Source of the DNA: Iris pallida
Taxonomy: Eukaryota; Streptophyta; Magnoliopsida; Asparagales; Iridaceae
DNA: 64,000 nucleotides
Assembly: GCA_029216955.1 (NCBI GenBank)
Contig: JANAVB010015600.1
Span: 34,662,569-34,726,568 of the forward strand
Reading direction: 5' to 3'
Positions 41,656 to 54,799 of the stretch are shown in pieces. Each line of letters opens with the position of its first letter. Position 1 is the stretch's first letter. The translations under genes were made by a program, and so were the position numbers. The notes under the pieces were generated by a model that worked only from the letters and a program-made list of their open reading frames with translations, was not told where the DNA came from and searched no databases.

Positions 41656-43091
41656 GCATGTGATTTTTGGTGTTGAGAGTTGCTCCACCGAAGGGGTCGA
41701 TGTACCCGGGAATTCTACGGAGGGTTGCTCTGGGTGTGTTTTATACTCTTATGAAAATTTCGAGATCCAAAATACAAAGGAGATTCTGTCAAATTTTTTT
41801 AAAAATTCCAGAGTTAGCCATTTCTGGAAAGTCAAAATGGTTAAACCCTAGTTCCTAAATTTTATCAAATTTCCTAGTACAATTCTGATCATGAAATCCT
41901 TGAAAGTGATGCCTTAGGCACACAAATTTTGGATTGATATTTTATTCCGCTAAGATGGAATCACCTACTTGAATAATATCCGCTTATAACGTGTGCTCAT
42001 TAACACACGAAAAATGAGATACAAAATTTGAAGTTGTACTATAACTAAGTTACATTTTGGTTAGAATTGCATTGGGATGGAAGAGAAACACTTGGATCAC
42101 ACCTTCGAACTCTTTACAATAATATATATTAAAAACTGACCAATTTCTGTTACCGACATTCGTACGGTCATGCGATGTCCGAGGTGAGGCTTAACTCACT
42201 TTCCTATTCCTGTTCCTGCCATTGGATTTTGAATCCCCGAATTCGGCAATAGTTATATCCAATGTGACATATTTTCGATATTCTTGGAAAGGTCCAAGTC
42301 ATACGACTCCTTTTAAATAACACTTGATCTGATATTCTGCCAAAAAAATAGAAATAACTCATGTGTTATTCTGTTTATATCACATCCTTATGTGATTCCT
42401 GATACTGGTGGGACGGATAAATCTAAGCACCGCCCATTCAAGTATAAACCTGATCCCGAATAAACGGGATTGTTGTTGAGATAATAGAAGTTGTGTGATC
42501 CAGAATCATTTCTCTAAATATTGCATTTGCATACAGGATTTGTCTGAGGTTTACACATTTATACCTGACACCTGAATTCTTTTAGGAAAATATACTGATA
42601 CCATAAGAAAATTCTTATAAGTAAATCTACTTTTAAAATTATCCTTTCCTCCAGTTCAATTTTGATAATTTTATCATCTTATTTTACCTACCTTACTTCT
42701 TGACTGAAGGCTTGCTCGTCATACTGACGACCTAGTTTTGTTCACTAGGGTTTGATGAAGGTCAAGAGGGAATGCCAATGTACACTGAAGAGGAGCTTAA
42801 TTAATAAGACAAAGAGGGGATCGACCTAGGACATCAGCTAGTAGTATTTTGTAGCTGGTTATGTATTATATGGATCTTTTGAAGAAAGACTGGATTCTGT
42901 AATATAAAGACAATTTTGCATGTTATGTATAGTAAATGTGAATTACTCTAGATTGCTCATGATGCCTATGCTTTATCCTAGAGCTTACAGACGATAATTG
43001 CAAGTATGATACGAAATATATTATACAGGTGCGTAGCCTGGAGATGTATCACTATGCTCTGATATTCTGTATTAAGAATCGGGGCGTAACA

Positions 43092-44612
43092 CAATCAAAT
43101 ACATGACAGGTGAAGCAAAAGTCCCAAATACTTGGGCAGTGTGTATATCGAGCCTCAGGTCGATGAATAGATGGTAACACAAATAATAAGACCCAAAAAC
43201 TTGGCAGTGAGTATGTTTGAATTATGACAATGAGAGTGTGTGGTATCAAAGATGTAGGAAGAGATTGAGTAATAACATTCTATTATCCGGTGCCGATGTA
43301 GAATATTGATTACACTAAGGCCCTGGATTGGGCAGATGGTAATACGAGCGTTGGCTCAAGGTGTATGAGGCAATACGAATGAGAATGGTGGCTTATTTAA
43401 GAATGGTGCCTTATTTACTTAGTTTTTCTTATCATGTATTATGTGTTTCTTCATATAAGTTGTATATACTTGCATGGTCATGGATAACTTGTCGACAAGG
43501 TGGTTCCTCGAACGATATTTCGAGGCCTTGGAAACCAATTCGTCCTAGGGGAACCTCATGCTGAAGTAAGTAGCACAATGCTGAAGTAGTAGCACGGTGA
43601 TTAGGGAACCTTCCGGACTAGGTTAGCTACCCGCCGTTGAAGTAGAGTCGTCTAACCATAAGTACAAGATGGCATATAGCCAGTAACCCGCATATAGACA
43701 GGTCGTATGCTAATGATGTCTTATGCAGATATGATAAGTTATGAAACAGATACAGGGAAGGATGTCGGCTGTTGGTAAGAATCACCTGAACGGTGACAAA
43801 TATGCTAATTATGATATAGTTCCTAACAATGTCTTATATAGGCAAAGTAAGTATTATAATTGTACAGGGATGGCTACATGACCGTAGGTAAAAATCACCA
43901 AAAGGTGATATCATATTGTTTAAATTACGTTGGCTAAGAATAATATGTATGCTTTACTTCAATCGGATATGAACTGCTAATTGACCCTAAGGCAATGAGA
44001 AAGACCACTTTTAATAATGTTCTGATAACATGATTACTTAGTGTTGTCTTCTTAGGTGAGTTGGGCCAGCACCGATCGCCAGTAAATAGATGATGTACTA
44101 ACCCATGTTTATGGGCATCTTTATAGGTGCTCGTGCATGGGAGAAATTGTTTGATCAATTCTTGGCATCGATGAATCAGATGGGTGTGCAGAAGCTCTTC
44201 TCGCAAGATGATGTCTTCTGTTATATGGGACATAGTATATGGAACAGTGTAACTCAGATGAATCAGTGAGATTATAAGCCAAATTGGCAAGTTCCTTGTA
44301 AAGCGAGTTGGCTTGTTCAGTTTTAAGCCTAAATGGCAAGTAATTCAGTTGGCTATTCAAAAGTCTTGTAATCTATTATAAACTCTGTATTCAGCTGCAA
44401 GCCTTATAATCTATTGTAATTATAATAAAGAGATACATTTTCTTCATATCTTGTTGTGACTTCAATTTATCTGCTTGGTTTTGCTGTGATGTCGTTGTTT
44501 TCTGAGAAATTTTGAGAACTATAATGGTTATGCCTTGTACAACTGCAATCTAGACTTGTATGACATCATGTCCAGTGGCTAGTTTTCGATCTTCCAGGAT
44601 CGGGGCATGACA
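43092..44612 (+). mobile_element. 3' part of a gypsy 5' LTR, ending before a primer-binding site
   Basis: Ends GGATCGGGGCATGACA, then GAA and TGGTATCAGAGC. The LTR start is uncertain: either within 43.1 kb or at 38,521. No domain-bearing frame. It belongs to the outer plus-strand gypsy element whose interior is split by the long-LTR Copia and resumes at 62,946. Confidence 0.5.
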
Positions 44613-44615
44613 GAA

Positions 44616-44627
44616 TGGTATCAGAGC
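44616..44627 (+). other. Primer-binding site of the outer gypsy element
   Basis: TGGTATCAGAGC, three bases after the LTR end TGACA. Matches the plant initiator tRNA-Met complement. Confidence 0.75.
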
Positions 44628-44673
44628 ACGAATTTATGTCCTTGGATTCTTATTTAAGTTATTTCAAATCAAT

Positions 44674-44785
44674 GTTGCTCTTATGATGATTCAAAGCTGC
44701 TTCCGTGATGAGTCAAACGTTGCTTCTGCGATTACTCAAAGTTGCTTCTACGATGAATCAAAATTGTTTCCATGATGGCTCAAGT
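44674..44785. repeat. Minisatellite of about 22-bp units in the gypsy leader
   Basis: Five units of the type GTTGCTTCTGCGATGACTCAAA with point differences. It lies between the primer-binding site and the Copia insertion. Confidence 0.7.
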
Positions 44786-44812
44786 GTATATGAGATTATT
44801 CAGTGTTGCTTC

Positions 44813-46079
44813 TGATGGAACTGGGGATTCCCAAGACCCTTACTGCGGTGTGCATATTGATCGATAGAAAGTTAAACAGATTTAATACATGTTCTAACCC
44901 TTCATAGACGGAAACTAAGGTTCATGAATTATACCTGCGGTGGGAAGAAGACAAGTAGTTCCTGGCAATCTCGAGTGGACGACCCCAAGATCTTCTGCAC
45001 GTATTCATTCGAGTTAGACGTCATGTGGGCGACGATCCCCCAACCTTTTCTTCTCCTTGACAGCCCTATCTTTTTCTCCTTGCGTGAATCACGGATTTAG
45101 AAAAAGCTTCAGATTTCTGATCAGTAATTTGGCGGCCAGAGAATAGAGGATATATATAGGCTATGGAAGGGACCATGAGGAAAAATTAGGGTTAGGCCTC
45201 CTAACGGATCTGGATATCCAGTGTTCAGCCCGAATACACAATCCAGGCTAATTAACAATAGCTCGGTCCACTAATGAGCTATTGTTGCACTACATCCCTA
45301 ATCCCAAATTATGTTTGTGGGCTCCTTTTATTATATGCTCGTTTGGCTCCCCATGTTAAGATATCGAATGTCCATCGATCAAATTAAGTTACTGACAACT
45401 ATATTGATTCGACATCTTTTATCCTTAATTAGTATCGCTTAACTTAATTTGTTATGTCGAATATAATCCACCTGCAGGGTTTACATAACAATCCTTATGA
45501 GCTCCTTAAGGGGACATCATCAACCCGATGTATCGGGACATGGATTCCATTTATAATCAACAACCCATCATACATACAATATTATTACCTAATTCATAGA
45601 GGTTGTTGACCCATAATGAATCTCACTCTTTCATGAGTCAAAGTAATGCACACTGCATATACATGTCTGTTATTATATCCGGATTAAGAGCACAAGCATC
45701 TATAATAACAGAGGTGTTTGTTCACTTATGTAGTCAGTACAAAGAGAACAACCTCAAGTGGTCCTGTTCAATACACACAAAGTGTACTAGTGTAAACCTA
45801 TAGTTAAGATAGACTAATACCAGATTACACTACAACATTTCCAATAGATTGTCCAAGTCCATCTAGGCTGTGAACTATTTATAAACTCCATAGGGAACTG
45901 ATAATAAGATCTTCTGTGTGACACCACACACCATATTATCTATAATATAGAATATCAGACATTTGCTTTAATACTTTAAACAAATATAATATGCAAACAT
46001 TTTCCCATATGATTCTTATTCAAACTTTAAGGAAATAAGGTTACTACAAAAGTGATGCTTTTAGTATATAACCCTAACA
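44813..46079 (-). repeat. 3' LTR of the long-LTR Copia
   Basis: 1,267 bp. Partner at 61,673-62,940. In the first 128 aligned bases I count 9 differences, mostly transitions. Confidence 0.93.
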
Positions 46080-46141
46080 ATCTCCCACTTATACTCAAAG
46101 CATTGCTTTTCAGTATACTGTTACAAATCTCCCACTTATAC

Positions 46142-47732
46142 TTAAAGCCATGCTGCTACACATCTGACTCCCATTCCCTCAATATGACTATCAAAAGACT
46201 TAGCTGGTAAGCTCTTTGTAAAGGGATAAGCTAGGTTGTCGGCTGATGCTATCTTGATCACAGCAACTTTTCTTCTCTTTACGAAATCTCGTATCAGATG
46301 GTACTTGCACTCAATGTGTTTACCTGTCTTATGGGCTCGTGGTTCCTTCGAGTTTGCAACTGTACCACTATTATCACAATAAAGTGTAATAGACTTAGGC
46401 AAACTAGGTACCACATCCAATTCCAACAGAAAGTTTCTGAGCCAAACCACTTTTTTGGCTGCCTCAGAGGCTGCCACATACTCGACTTCTATGGTAGAAT
46501 TAACAATACATTTTTGCTTGATACTCCTCCACACAATGGCTCCACCTTCCAAAGTAAATACATAACCTGAGGTAGATTTTCTGGAATCCCTATCTGACTG
46601 AAAATCTGAGTCTGTATACCCCAAAGGAACTAAACTATCTGCCTGGTAAACTAGCATATACTCTTTAGTCCTTTTCAGGTACTTCAAAAATATGCTTTAC
46701 GGCAGTCCAGTGCTATTGTCCTGGGTTAGACTGATATCTGCTGACCATGCCTACGACAAAGCAGATGTCTGTTCTCGTACATAGCATTGCATATATTAAG
46801 ATTTCTACTACTGAAGCATAAGGAACTGCTTTCATGTTCTCTATCTCTTTAGGTGTCCTCGGACACTGCTCCTTTGATAGAGCAATTCCATGTCTAAAAG
46901 GTAAGAAATCTTTCTTAGAATTTTGCATACTAAAACGAGTTAGTACAGTATCGATATATCAAGCTTAGGATAAGTCCAACATCCTTTTCTTGCGATCTCG
47001 TAGAACTTTGATCCCAAGGATGTGACCTACTTCTCCCAAGTCCTTCATATCAAACTGTTTGGATAACCATACCCTTACGTCAGATAACACCTTCACATTA
47101 TTTCCAATGAGCAAGATGTCATCCACATAAAGTACTAGGAATACCACCACGTTTCTGTCACACTTTCTGTATACACATGATTCATCCTGACAATGATCAA
47201 ATCCATAGGATTTGATCACCTGATCAAAACATATGTTCCAAGATCTGGAAGCTTGCTTAAGTCCATAAATGGACTTCTTGAGCTTACAAATAAGATGCTT
47301 TTGGCCCTTTTCAATGAACCCGTCTGGTTGCTTCATGTAGATGTCTTTCTCAAGACTTCCATTAAGGAAAGCTGTCTTGACATCCATTTGTTAAATCTCA
47401 TAATCGAGATGAGCTGCAATAGATAAAAGAATCCGAATAGACTTAAGCATGGCTACTGGAGAAAAGGTTTTCTCATAATCGATACCCTCTCTTTGAGTAA
47501 AACCTTTTGCTACAAGCCGAGCTTTAAAGGTTTCAACCTTACCGTCTGATCCACTTTTTCTCTTATAGACCCACTTGCATCCAATGGCTTTTACACCAAC
47601 AGGTGGTTCTACAAGCTCTCAGACTTGATTAGAATCAATAGATTCTATTTCAGATATCATTGCTTTTTGCCAAGACTCTGTATCTTTATCTTCGAGTGGT
47701 TCATCGTAGGTACATGGATCATAATCTTGTTC
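46142..47732 (-). pseudogene. Copia reverse transcriptase and RNase H (long-LTR element)
   Basis: Minus-strand order: IGCKWVYKRKSGSDG, ARLVAKGFTQREGIDYEKTF, QMDVKTAFLNGSLEKDIYMK, LKKSIYGLKQASRSWN, LVLYVDDILLIGNN (active-site YVDD), DMKDLGEVGHILGI, then RNase H with GYVFTLEGGAIVWRS, VEYVAASEAAKK, LYCDNSGTVAN and HIECKYHLIRD. Stops occur near 47,618, 47,390, 46,965 and 46,713, and a frame change near 46,700. The gypsy insertion at 47,738 splits it from the integrase part. Confidence 0.9.
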
Positions 47733-47737
47733 CTCAG

Positions 47738-50700
47738 TGTCACTACCATATTTTAGCATGAGGGTAATTTTGAACTTTTGTAAAAGTTTATTATTTAATA
47801 ATAGGATTTATGATTTATGGAAATTTTTAATTAATTTAATACTATTTAAAATTGGTGAATTATAATTTTGATGTGTTAGCTAGTGAATACTAGAACTGTT
47901 GAGCCTAGAGACTAACCATGACCATGGGGACCTAACCATGTGATTAGAATGAATATTTACAACTTTTTAGGCTAAGGATATTTTGGTCATTTTGTGACTT
48001 TTGAATTATTTAGGATTTTGATTAATTGGTAAATTTTAGATTATTTTAATAATATTTAAATTGATGTATTATGATTTTGGTCATTTTTCATATTTTGGGA
48101 AAATTTTATATTTTTAATATTATTTTTATTGGATTTGTTTAGTCGGGTTTGAGTTTCGTCTCGTTCCGACTTGTATTGTGACCCGGGTAGCTTAAACTCT
48201 AGATGGGACCCAATATTAAGTTAAGCATGTCCTACAAAACCCAACATTTAAGTTAGTTAGTTAGACTAGTTTTTATCATGTTAGAATGGTTAAGTTAGAG
48301 ACTCAAAACTAGATCCGTTTGACCCCAAATTTGAACCTAGTCTAGACTTAACCATATGAGACTAGAGAGGGGCAATTAGGACATTTTCCATTAGCCCTAA
48401 TGGACACTTTATGGCAGCCACCTTTAGGAGAGAATGATTCATTTCATTCATTACAATCTTGCCTCTTTTATTTTCCCTTTGTTCTTCCCTAATTTTAGAG
48501 AGCCTTCCCTTTGATTTGATCTCCAAATCAAATCATTCCTTCACCAAATCTTTCCTCAATCATTCCCATTCTCCAAGAGAAGGGTGCTACCAAGGATTGG
48601 AAGAGAAGTGCAAGGAGGAGTGTCCACTTTGAGGGATCTTCGTATCGGAGCCGTGTCCTAAAGGATTTTATTGGGATTCTACTCCCAATAGTTAAAACCC
48701 ATCCTCTAAATCGATTTTCTTTGCATATAAATTAGTTTTGAATCCGTAGGATCAATCCTCATGCATGTGTCCCCTTTAGATTCAAATTTGAGACCATTTG
48801 GAGCTCTCTTGAGGATTTTAGATATGTGTCTTGTGTCCTACTTGATAGATCCCAAATTAGGACACCCCATGTGTATGTATGTATGATAATAATTTAGATA
48901 GATATTTAAATTTAGTTTTAGAATGGTTAGAGAGTGTATTGAGCTTAGTTAGGATGGTTAGAATGAGTTTTATTTGGATACCTATGTTGGTATCCAAGTA
49001 TCTTGGCCTACATGTGTTTCTTTTGTCCAAAATAACTCAAATTCGTCATAATATTTATCCACATTTTTATTAACCAAAGCAACTTAAAAATGTCATAACT
49101 TTTAGCTTAGAACTCTGTTTAATCTCCTTTTTTTTAAAAAGAACCGTATCGAAATTAGCTTTCCAAATATATATTTTAATAAACCAAAATCGTTCTAGAA
49201 CTTTTTGTAAAATTATTTGAGTGTCAGCTGTCCGAAAGACAAACGCATTTTGGTGTTTTTGCGATTCCGGGAGCTTCTGGGAACGAAAATGCGATCCGTT
49301 TGAAGTTTCGGAAAGCTAACACAAAGGACTACGACATACTTTATTCCTAGAATTTAGTGAAGGTCCAATTGGTACAGTATTAGTTTTAAATAAAAGAGTG
49401 ACTATACGACATAGGCATTTTGTGTAACCTATGAGCCTATGTAGTATGGATATTAAATGAATGTAGAGTATGTAATACATAATATGTTAGATGAATAAAA
49501 TAATATATATATATATATATGATATGTATCCTCTTTAAATTAATGTATATATGGTTGAATGCAAGCATGTAGGAATGCAATCAATGCAATGTATGTAAGC
49601 AATGCATAAATGTATGATTGAAAGAATGATATAATATAATGCAATATATAATGATAGCATGTATGGTAATGTAGAATATATGATGCATGCATGTATATGT
49701 CTACTGTTTTTTCTTTTCCTTACATTTTTTCTTCCCTTCCCTTTCCATTTTAGTTTTTCCCTTTTTTTTCCTCTTCTATTTTTACATGTTGTATACAATG
49801 TATATAATGTATAGATGCATGTAAGTATGAATATAGTGATAACATGAATGAATGAATGTATAAATGCATGAATGAATGTCATATATGAATGAATGAATGA
49901 ATCAAAGGTATAAGTAAAATATAATGCATTGTAATGAATGTTAACATATATAGTGTATAAAAGTATGTATGTAAATGTGCATGAATGTATATATCTATGT
50001 AACTATGTAAATATGTATGATGTAACATATGCCTATATATATAAATATGTATGTAATATGGATATGCATGTATGTACGAAGGTATGTATTTATATATAGT
50101 GTCTATTTTATATTATGCATTGTTGTGGTTCACATTGCCTTGTGATTGTGTGAGTGCTAGCCTAGGCTTGGTTAGGCCTAGTGAGACTTGTTAGACTTGT
50201 TTGGGCTAGGACTTGACTAGTTGACCTAGTTTGACTAGTGTAGTTGACTAGAGTTGACCAAGGATTGACTTTAGCCTAGATTGACCCAAACATCATGTAG
50301 AATGCATTATAGCAGTCTATTTTACTATTTTGGACATGTAGTGACTTGTACTGTTCTATAGGAGCCAGACACCACTCCTCAGACAGTATATTCTCTTCAG
50401 ACATATAGATATCAGGCGAGTACATTCTCTGATCATTTTATATCTTGTTTAGGATTATATTCCTGCTTTAGATTACTTTACTTGATACTGATACGTTGGT
50501 AACACTGATTAGTACTATATGGATCCCTTTATAAGATGTTATCCCCTTCGGGAGCATCAGATACTCATGTCTCGTGTGTTTCACTTACATCATATATCTC
50601 ATGCTTCTATTATTATGAATCTTCATGTATCAGCTTGTGATTCTTGTACTCTCATGAATCACAGAGCCTTCACGAATCTATTCATGAATCACCCTTTATG

Positions 50701-51528
50701 GGCTAGTAGTATAGTCATGAATCTTAACGTAACTTGACTGGATCCTTGTGTATTGATTGGGGATGGGGGAGTAGAAACTGAGCATGTAAATAATTCCAAA
50801 GTAGTATAGTCATAAATCACCTCTTTAGTATAGTCATATATCACCCTCCAGCTGTTCATATGTTCATCTTGTACTCTGAATCACTAGCACTGATTAGTTC
50901 TCTTATATATTGTAGCTATTTACTTACAGTCTCTCTTTTACATTATGTTGTTCTTCAGTTTCATGTATCTTACTCTCTAGCATGATTATATTTTCTAACC
51001 TGTTATGATTTGTTGAGATGTATTGTGCTCGCTCCTATCCTGACTAGACCTGTTAAAATTTTTACAGAGGATGATAAGGAACCTTGTACCACTTACCATG
51101 GGACTAGCCTAGAGGATTGCTGTGACTTGGATCTCCAGCATGATCCATTAGCAGTGGATGACACACCATTAGTTTAGATTAGTGATTTTCAATTGTACTT
51201 ATTTTCACTTTGGATTACTGTATTTGAGATTTAAGATATTTTCTGGATTGTGATATCTTAGACACTTAGACTTCTATCTGTTGTATCTCCTTCTATCTGT
51301 TGTATCTCCTTATAGATTTATTTCATATCTATCTATCTTATCGTATTCTACCTTAGATGTGATTGAGACTATATTCTTCTATGTCACCTCCATTTGGAGT
51401 GTATATACTGTACAGGTAGCTTATATTGTTAGATGATTGACCTAGGATAACGTTCTACCGCCGACACTGCGGCGTAGGCTGGACGTACCCACTTCTCGTG
51501 CCCTTACTCTCGGGTACGGGTCATGACA
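47738..51528 (+). repeat. Left LTR (3,791 bp) of the gypsy derivative
   Basis: Matches the right LTR along its length. In the first 160 or so bases I count about 6 differences. It carries about 530 bases (48,811-49,341) that the right LTR lacks, and much shorter TA tracts. Confidence 0.92.
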
Positions 51529-53838
51529 CATTTTTAGTGGTGGCCCATGCAGGTCGAGTTTATGTAGTGGTATTCGAACTAGAGTATCACTACATCCTGC
51601 AGGAGGATTATGATATATTTTTGAAGGTACTCAATCACAGTTAGGACTCCTTGAGAGATTCCTGGGACGACCCTTGAGAATCTTATTTAAACTTCAATTT
51701 GAAATCATTTTCCTTGTTTTATTCGCTCTCACTCCTTTATTATTGAATTTGATTTTGATGGATCGTTGTTGATTTTGATTTTTCTATCGAGATAAATTTT
51801 ATAGCCTGAGTTACGATATTTTCTGATAACATATGTTGACAGGAATACAGGGATGGTAAAATATCTACTTGATTATGGAACCTGTATTTTATTGCAGACA
51901 TATTAGCTGGCATGGCAAAAACATAGAGACCTGACTTCGAATGTACGTATCTTGGTTATGAGATTTGGAATTTCTCGCAGCTATACTAGTCGGCATAGCA
52001 AAAATTCCAGACGACATGATTATAGAGGTGCATACCCAGTTATGGAATCTATTGTTTATCGCAGCCTTGCTTACTGGCATGACGAGGACTCTGAGTAACA
52101 TAATTTTGGACAGACGTATATGATTATCAGATTGTATCTTGAGATGGTTTTTAAACATATCTCATCTCTATCGTACCCTTCTGTGGTTATAAAATTGTAT
52201 TCCATCATCAAATAACTTAAGAGTAGGGATATTTAGCTTTGTAGAGCTTATTCATATGTAGTTCTTTCATAGTATAATGATATGATGATTTGTAGAGTGT
52301 CTGTACTCTAGAGATGATAGTTAGCATTGATATTAGAATAATAACCCTTGTAGATGATTCCCCTTTTATTTATAATACCTACCAGTTTTCATATAGGATG
52401 TTAGTATGCCTTACAGCCTTGATGATTTGTTATTATTTTTTTCCTTACCCTTCCCAGTAGGGCACCCATGACCAGAGCCTGTCCTTGAGTGTAGTTGTAG
52501 TTTCACCTAAGACTGAGAGGTCTATATATATAGATAGATTACAGATGATATTGGCATATGGGATAAGGGTTTGGTTGGTATCTATAGGTCATTGTTGTAT
52601 AGAGTTATAGACATGTTGTTTAGCCTATATTGGGCCCAGTTTTCTATTTTAGTTAAGTTCTCTTTGTGTTGAGTTCAATCATGTTTGATCAACATTTATA
52701 GGCAGTGTGCAGACCCTTCACTAGATACCCTGTTCCGTTGGTTCAGACTTGTACAAGTTGTTCACTGCACTCAACATTTCATTACCTACCATATTGCATC
52801 ATAGATTTTACTGGACCATTGTTCAGACCCCAATTATTGACTCACCAATATAACCATCAACCCCTTGTCATATTCTGTATATCTGGAGAGTTAGTATCAT
52901 GCATATTAGAGGTCTGCACTCATCCTTACCTTCTGGACATGGTGACATATTGCATCTCTTAACATTTTACCTTACTTGATAGCCTTGCAAAACCCTTCAG
53001 TATAACCTGCAGTACCTGCCCTACAGTAGAGTTTAAACTTTTCTTTGGCATGGTTGTTCAGTCAATTTAGGACAGTTGTATACATTGGGGATATAATGTG
53101 GGTTGTTAATAAGAGTTCTTCCTTGATCATTTGTTCTGTCCCTCTTTCATTGTATTAGATACAGATGATACCTGGTTAGCCCATCTGTCCAGATATATGT
53201 CCAAACCCTTTCTTTCATTGTTGGTTCAGTCTTCCAAAGCCTCTACCTGAGCATTTGTTCAATTTCTATATGTATGTGTCCTACATATCATTGTCCTATA
53301 TGTGATTGTTCTGCATCTTCATGGGCAGCCATGCTACACCACTATTCTGTCCCAACACACCCTACAGTATCTGACCCCTTCCTTGGAGTGATAGGCATGT
53401 GGTAGGGAGTGTGAGTTGTTAGACTTTGAGTAGAGTTGAGGTGATGAGAGTTAAATATATATAGCTTGTATATACGTAATGTATTTTGATTTGGTATGTG
53501 GCCTACACTCATTTGCAGTATACTGCCTATTGCATTCCCTACACACCAGTTTGGTTCATTTCTTTTAGACCACTATCCTGCATATAGTTTAGTAGGTGTT
53601 CAGTCCAGATAGAGAGGAGAGGCCCAGGTTTGATCTAAGGCATGTTTCAGTCACTATGTAGGGTTTCTTTCACTTTAACCTTACAAGTTGGGCCCTAATG
53701 TCCTATCCTTTTTGCCTTATAAAATTTAGTCCTTAGCATCATTTCCTTTTGCCTACATTGATGTTTCAGACCATTCATCCTTAGCCTAATTTCTAAGCAT
53801 TTGTTCAGTCCCTTATAAGTATATATATATATATATAT

Positions 53839-53908
<70 letters not shown>

Positions 53909-54290
53909 GATGATAAACTTAGGATATATGTGACAGGTTGTTGTTCTTGAGCTTATGTATATGTGGTATTTGGGATTGGTGTGCTTAGCTTATAGGTATT
54001 TAGTTATGGGTGACTTGATAGGATTGGGAAGTTAAGAGCTAGTCTATTATAGAGTTTTCCTTTTGCTAATTTCTAGTTGACAACACCTAGATAGCTAGCA
54101 TAGGTAAAACCCTAAGAAGTTGACCAGTTGTTGGCCAAGTACTTGGATGTTGACAAATTGACTAGTTGTTGACCCGTAGTTGACCATTGACTATGTTGAC
54201 TTAGTTTGACTAGAGATAGGATTAGAAGTAGGTTGTTGTTGTGTTTGTTTGATCATGTTTGATTATTTAGTAACTTGAGACCTTGTTTGC
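51529..54290 (+). other. Noncoding interior of the gypsy derivative
   Basis: About 2.8 kb between the left LTR and the chromodomain remnant. No gag or pol domain in any frame. A (TA)n tract lies at 53,820-53,907. The sequence is T-rich with short frames only. It replaces the normal gag-pol. Confidence 0.7.
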
Positions 54291-54305
54291 GTTTAGGTCG
54301 AAAAC

Positions 54306-54764
54306 ATGGTTTTTCTGAGGATATCTTCGACTCGTGGTACCATACGTTTTGGTGGAGGTGGGAAGCTTAGCCCACGCTTCATCGGACCTTTCGTGATTAG
54401 CGGGAGAGTCGGTGACGTGGCATACAGGCTAGACCTGCCACCTGCACTAGTAGGTGTCCACAACGTATTCCACGTATCACAGTTGAGACGGTATGTGGCT
54501 GATCCTAGCCATGTACTTGACCATTCGGAGATTGAGCTGGGACCTACTCTCAGTTATCCAGAGCAGCCAGTTGAGATTCTGGATCGCCGAGAGAAGGTAC
54601 CGAGAAACCAGGTTATACCCTTAGTTCGCGTCGCATGGAGGCATCATTCTCTAGGAGAGTCTACCTGGGAGCGGGAGGGTGAGATGCGCGAGCGATACCC
54701 ATATCTTTTTGGACCTTTAGGTATGATTGTCTATCCTTCTCATCAGTTTAGTTTCGCCTTTTAA
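54306..54764 (+). pseudogene. Gypsy integrase C-terminus with chromodomain
   Basis: Reads MVFLRISSTRGTIRFGG, GKLSPRFIGPFVISGRVGDV, AYRLDLPPALVGVHNVFHVS, QLRRYVADPSHVL, YPEQPVEILDRREK, IPLVRVAWRHHS, STWEREGEMRERYPYLF. This is the integrase C-terminal (GPF) module followed by a Tekay/Del-type chromodomain, which in intact chromoviruses directs insertion toward marked chromatin. About 150 residues stay open and well conserved, but the catalytic core is missing. The frame starts just after an acceptor-like TTTGCGTTTAG, with three in-frame codons before the ATG. Confidence 0.85.
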
Positions 54765-54786
54765 TTTCGAGGATGAAATTATTTTA

Positions 54787-54795
54787 AGGAGGGTA
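54787..54795 (+). other. Polypurine tract of the gypsy derivative
   Basis: AAGGAGGG with context, four bases before the right LTR. Confidence 0.65.
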
Positions 54796-54799
54796 GATT

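Larger units (their letters stand above)
38521..43091 (+). mobile_element. Very long gypsy-type LTR
   Basis: Starts TGTAGTGCCCCGACC and ends ATCGGGGCGTAACA, an inverted-looking pair typical of Tekay/Del-type LTR ends. A TATA box at 39,279 is followed by a CT-rich leader (39,300-39,440), a low-complexity frame and a GGACACG motif block at about 40,010. Three (TA)n tracts interrupt it. No gene was recognised across 4.5 kb. There is no TSD and no primer-binding site right after 43,091. The true LTR may instead run on to 44,612. Confidence 0.45.

Noticed and set aside
44674..44785. CRISPR-like array
   Set aside because: Units are directly adjacent with no unique spacers, and the context is a plant retrotransposon leader.
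45603..45803. 66-residue plus-strand frame conserved at 45,603 and 62,464
   Set aside because: It is the same LTR position in the two LTRs of one Copia element, so conservation reflects the LTR pair, not a gene.
49535..49882. Minus-strand frames rich in His-Ser-Ile inside the gypsy LTRs (also 56,193-56,507)
   Set aside because: They occur in both LTR copies because of the ATGAATGAATG-type repeats. No start, domain or coding constraint.
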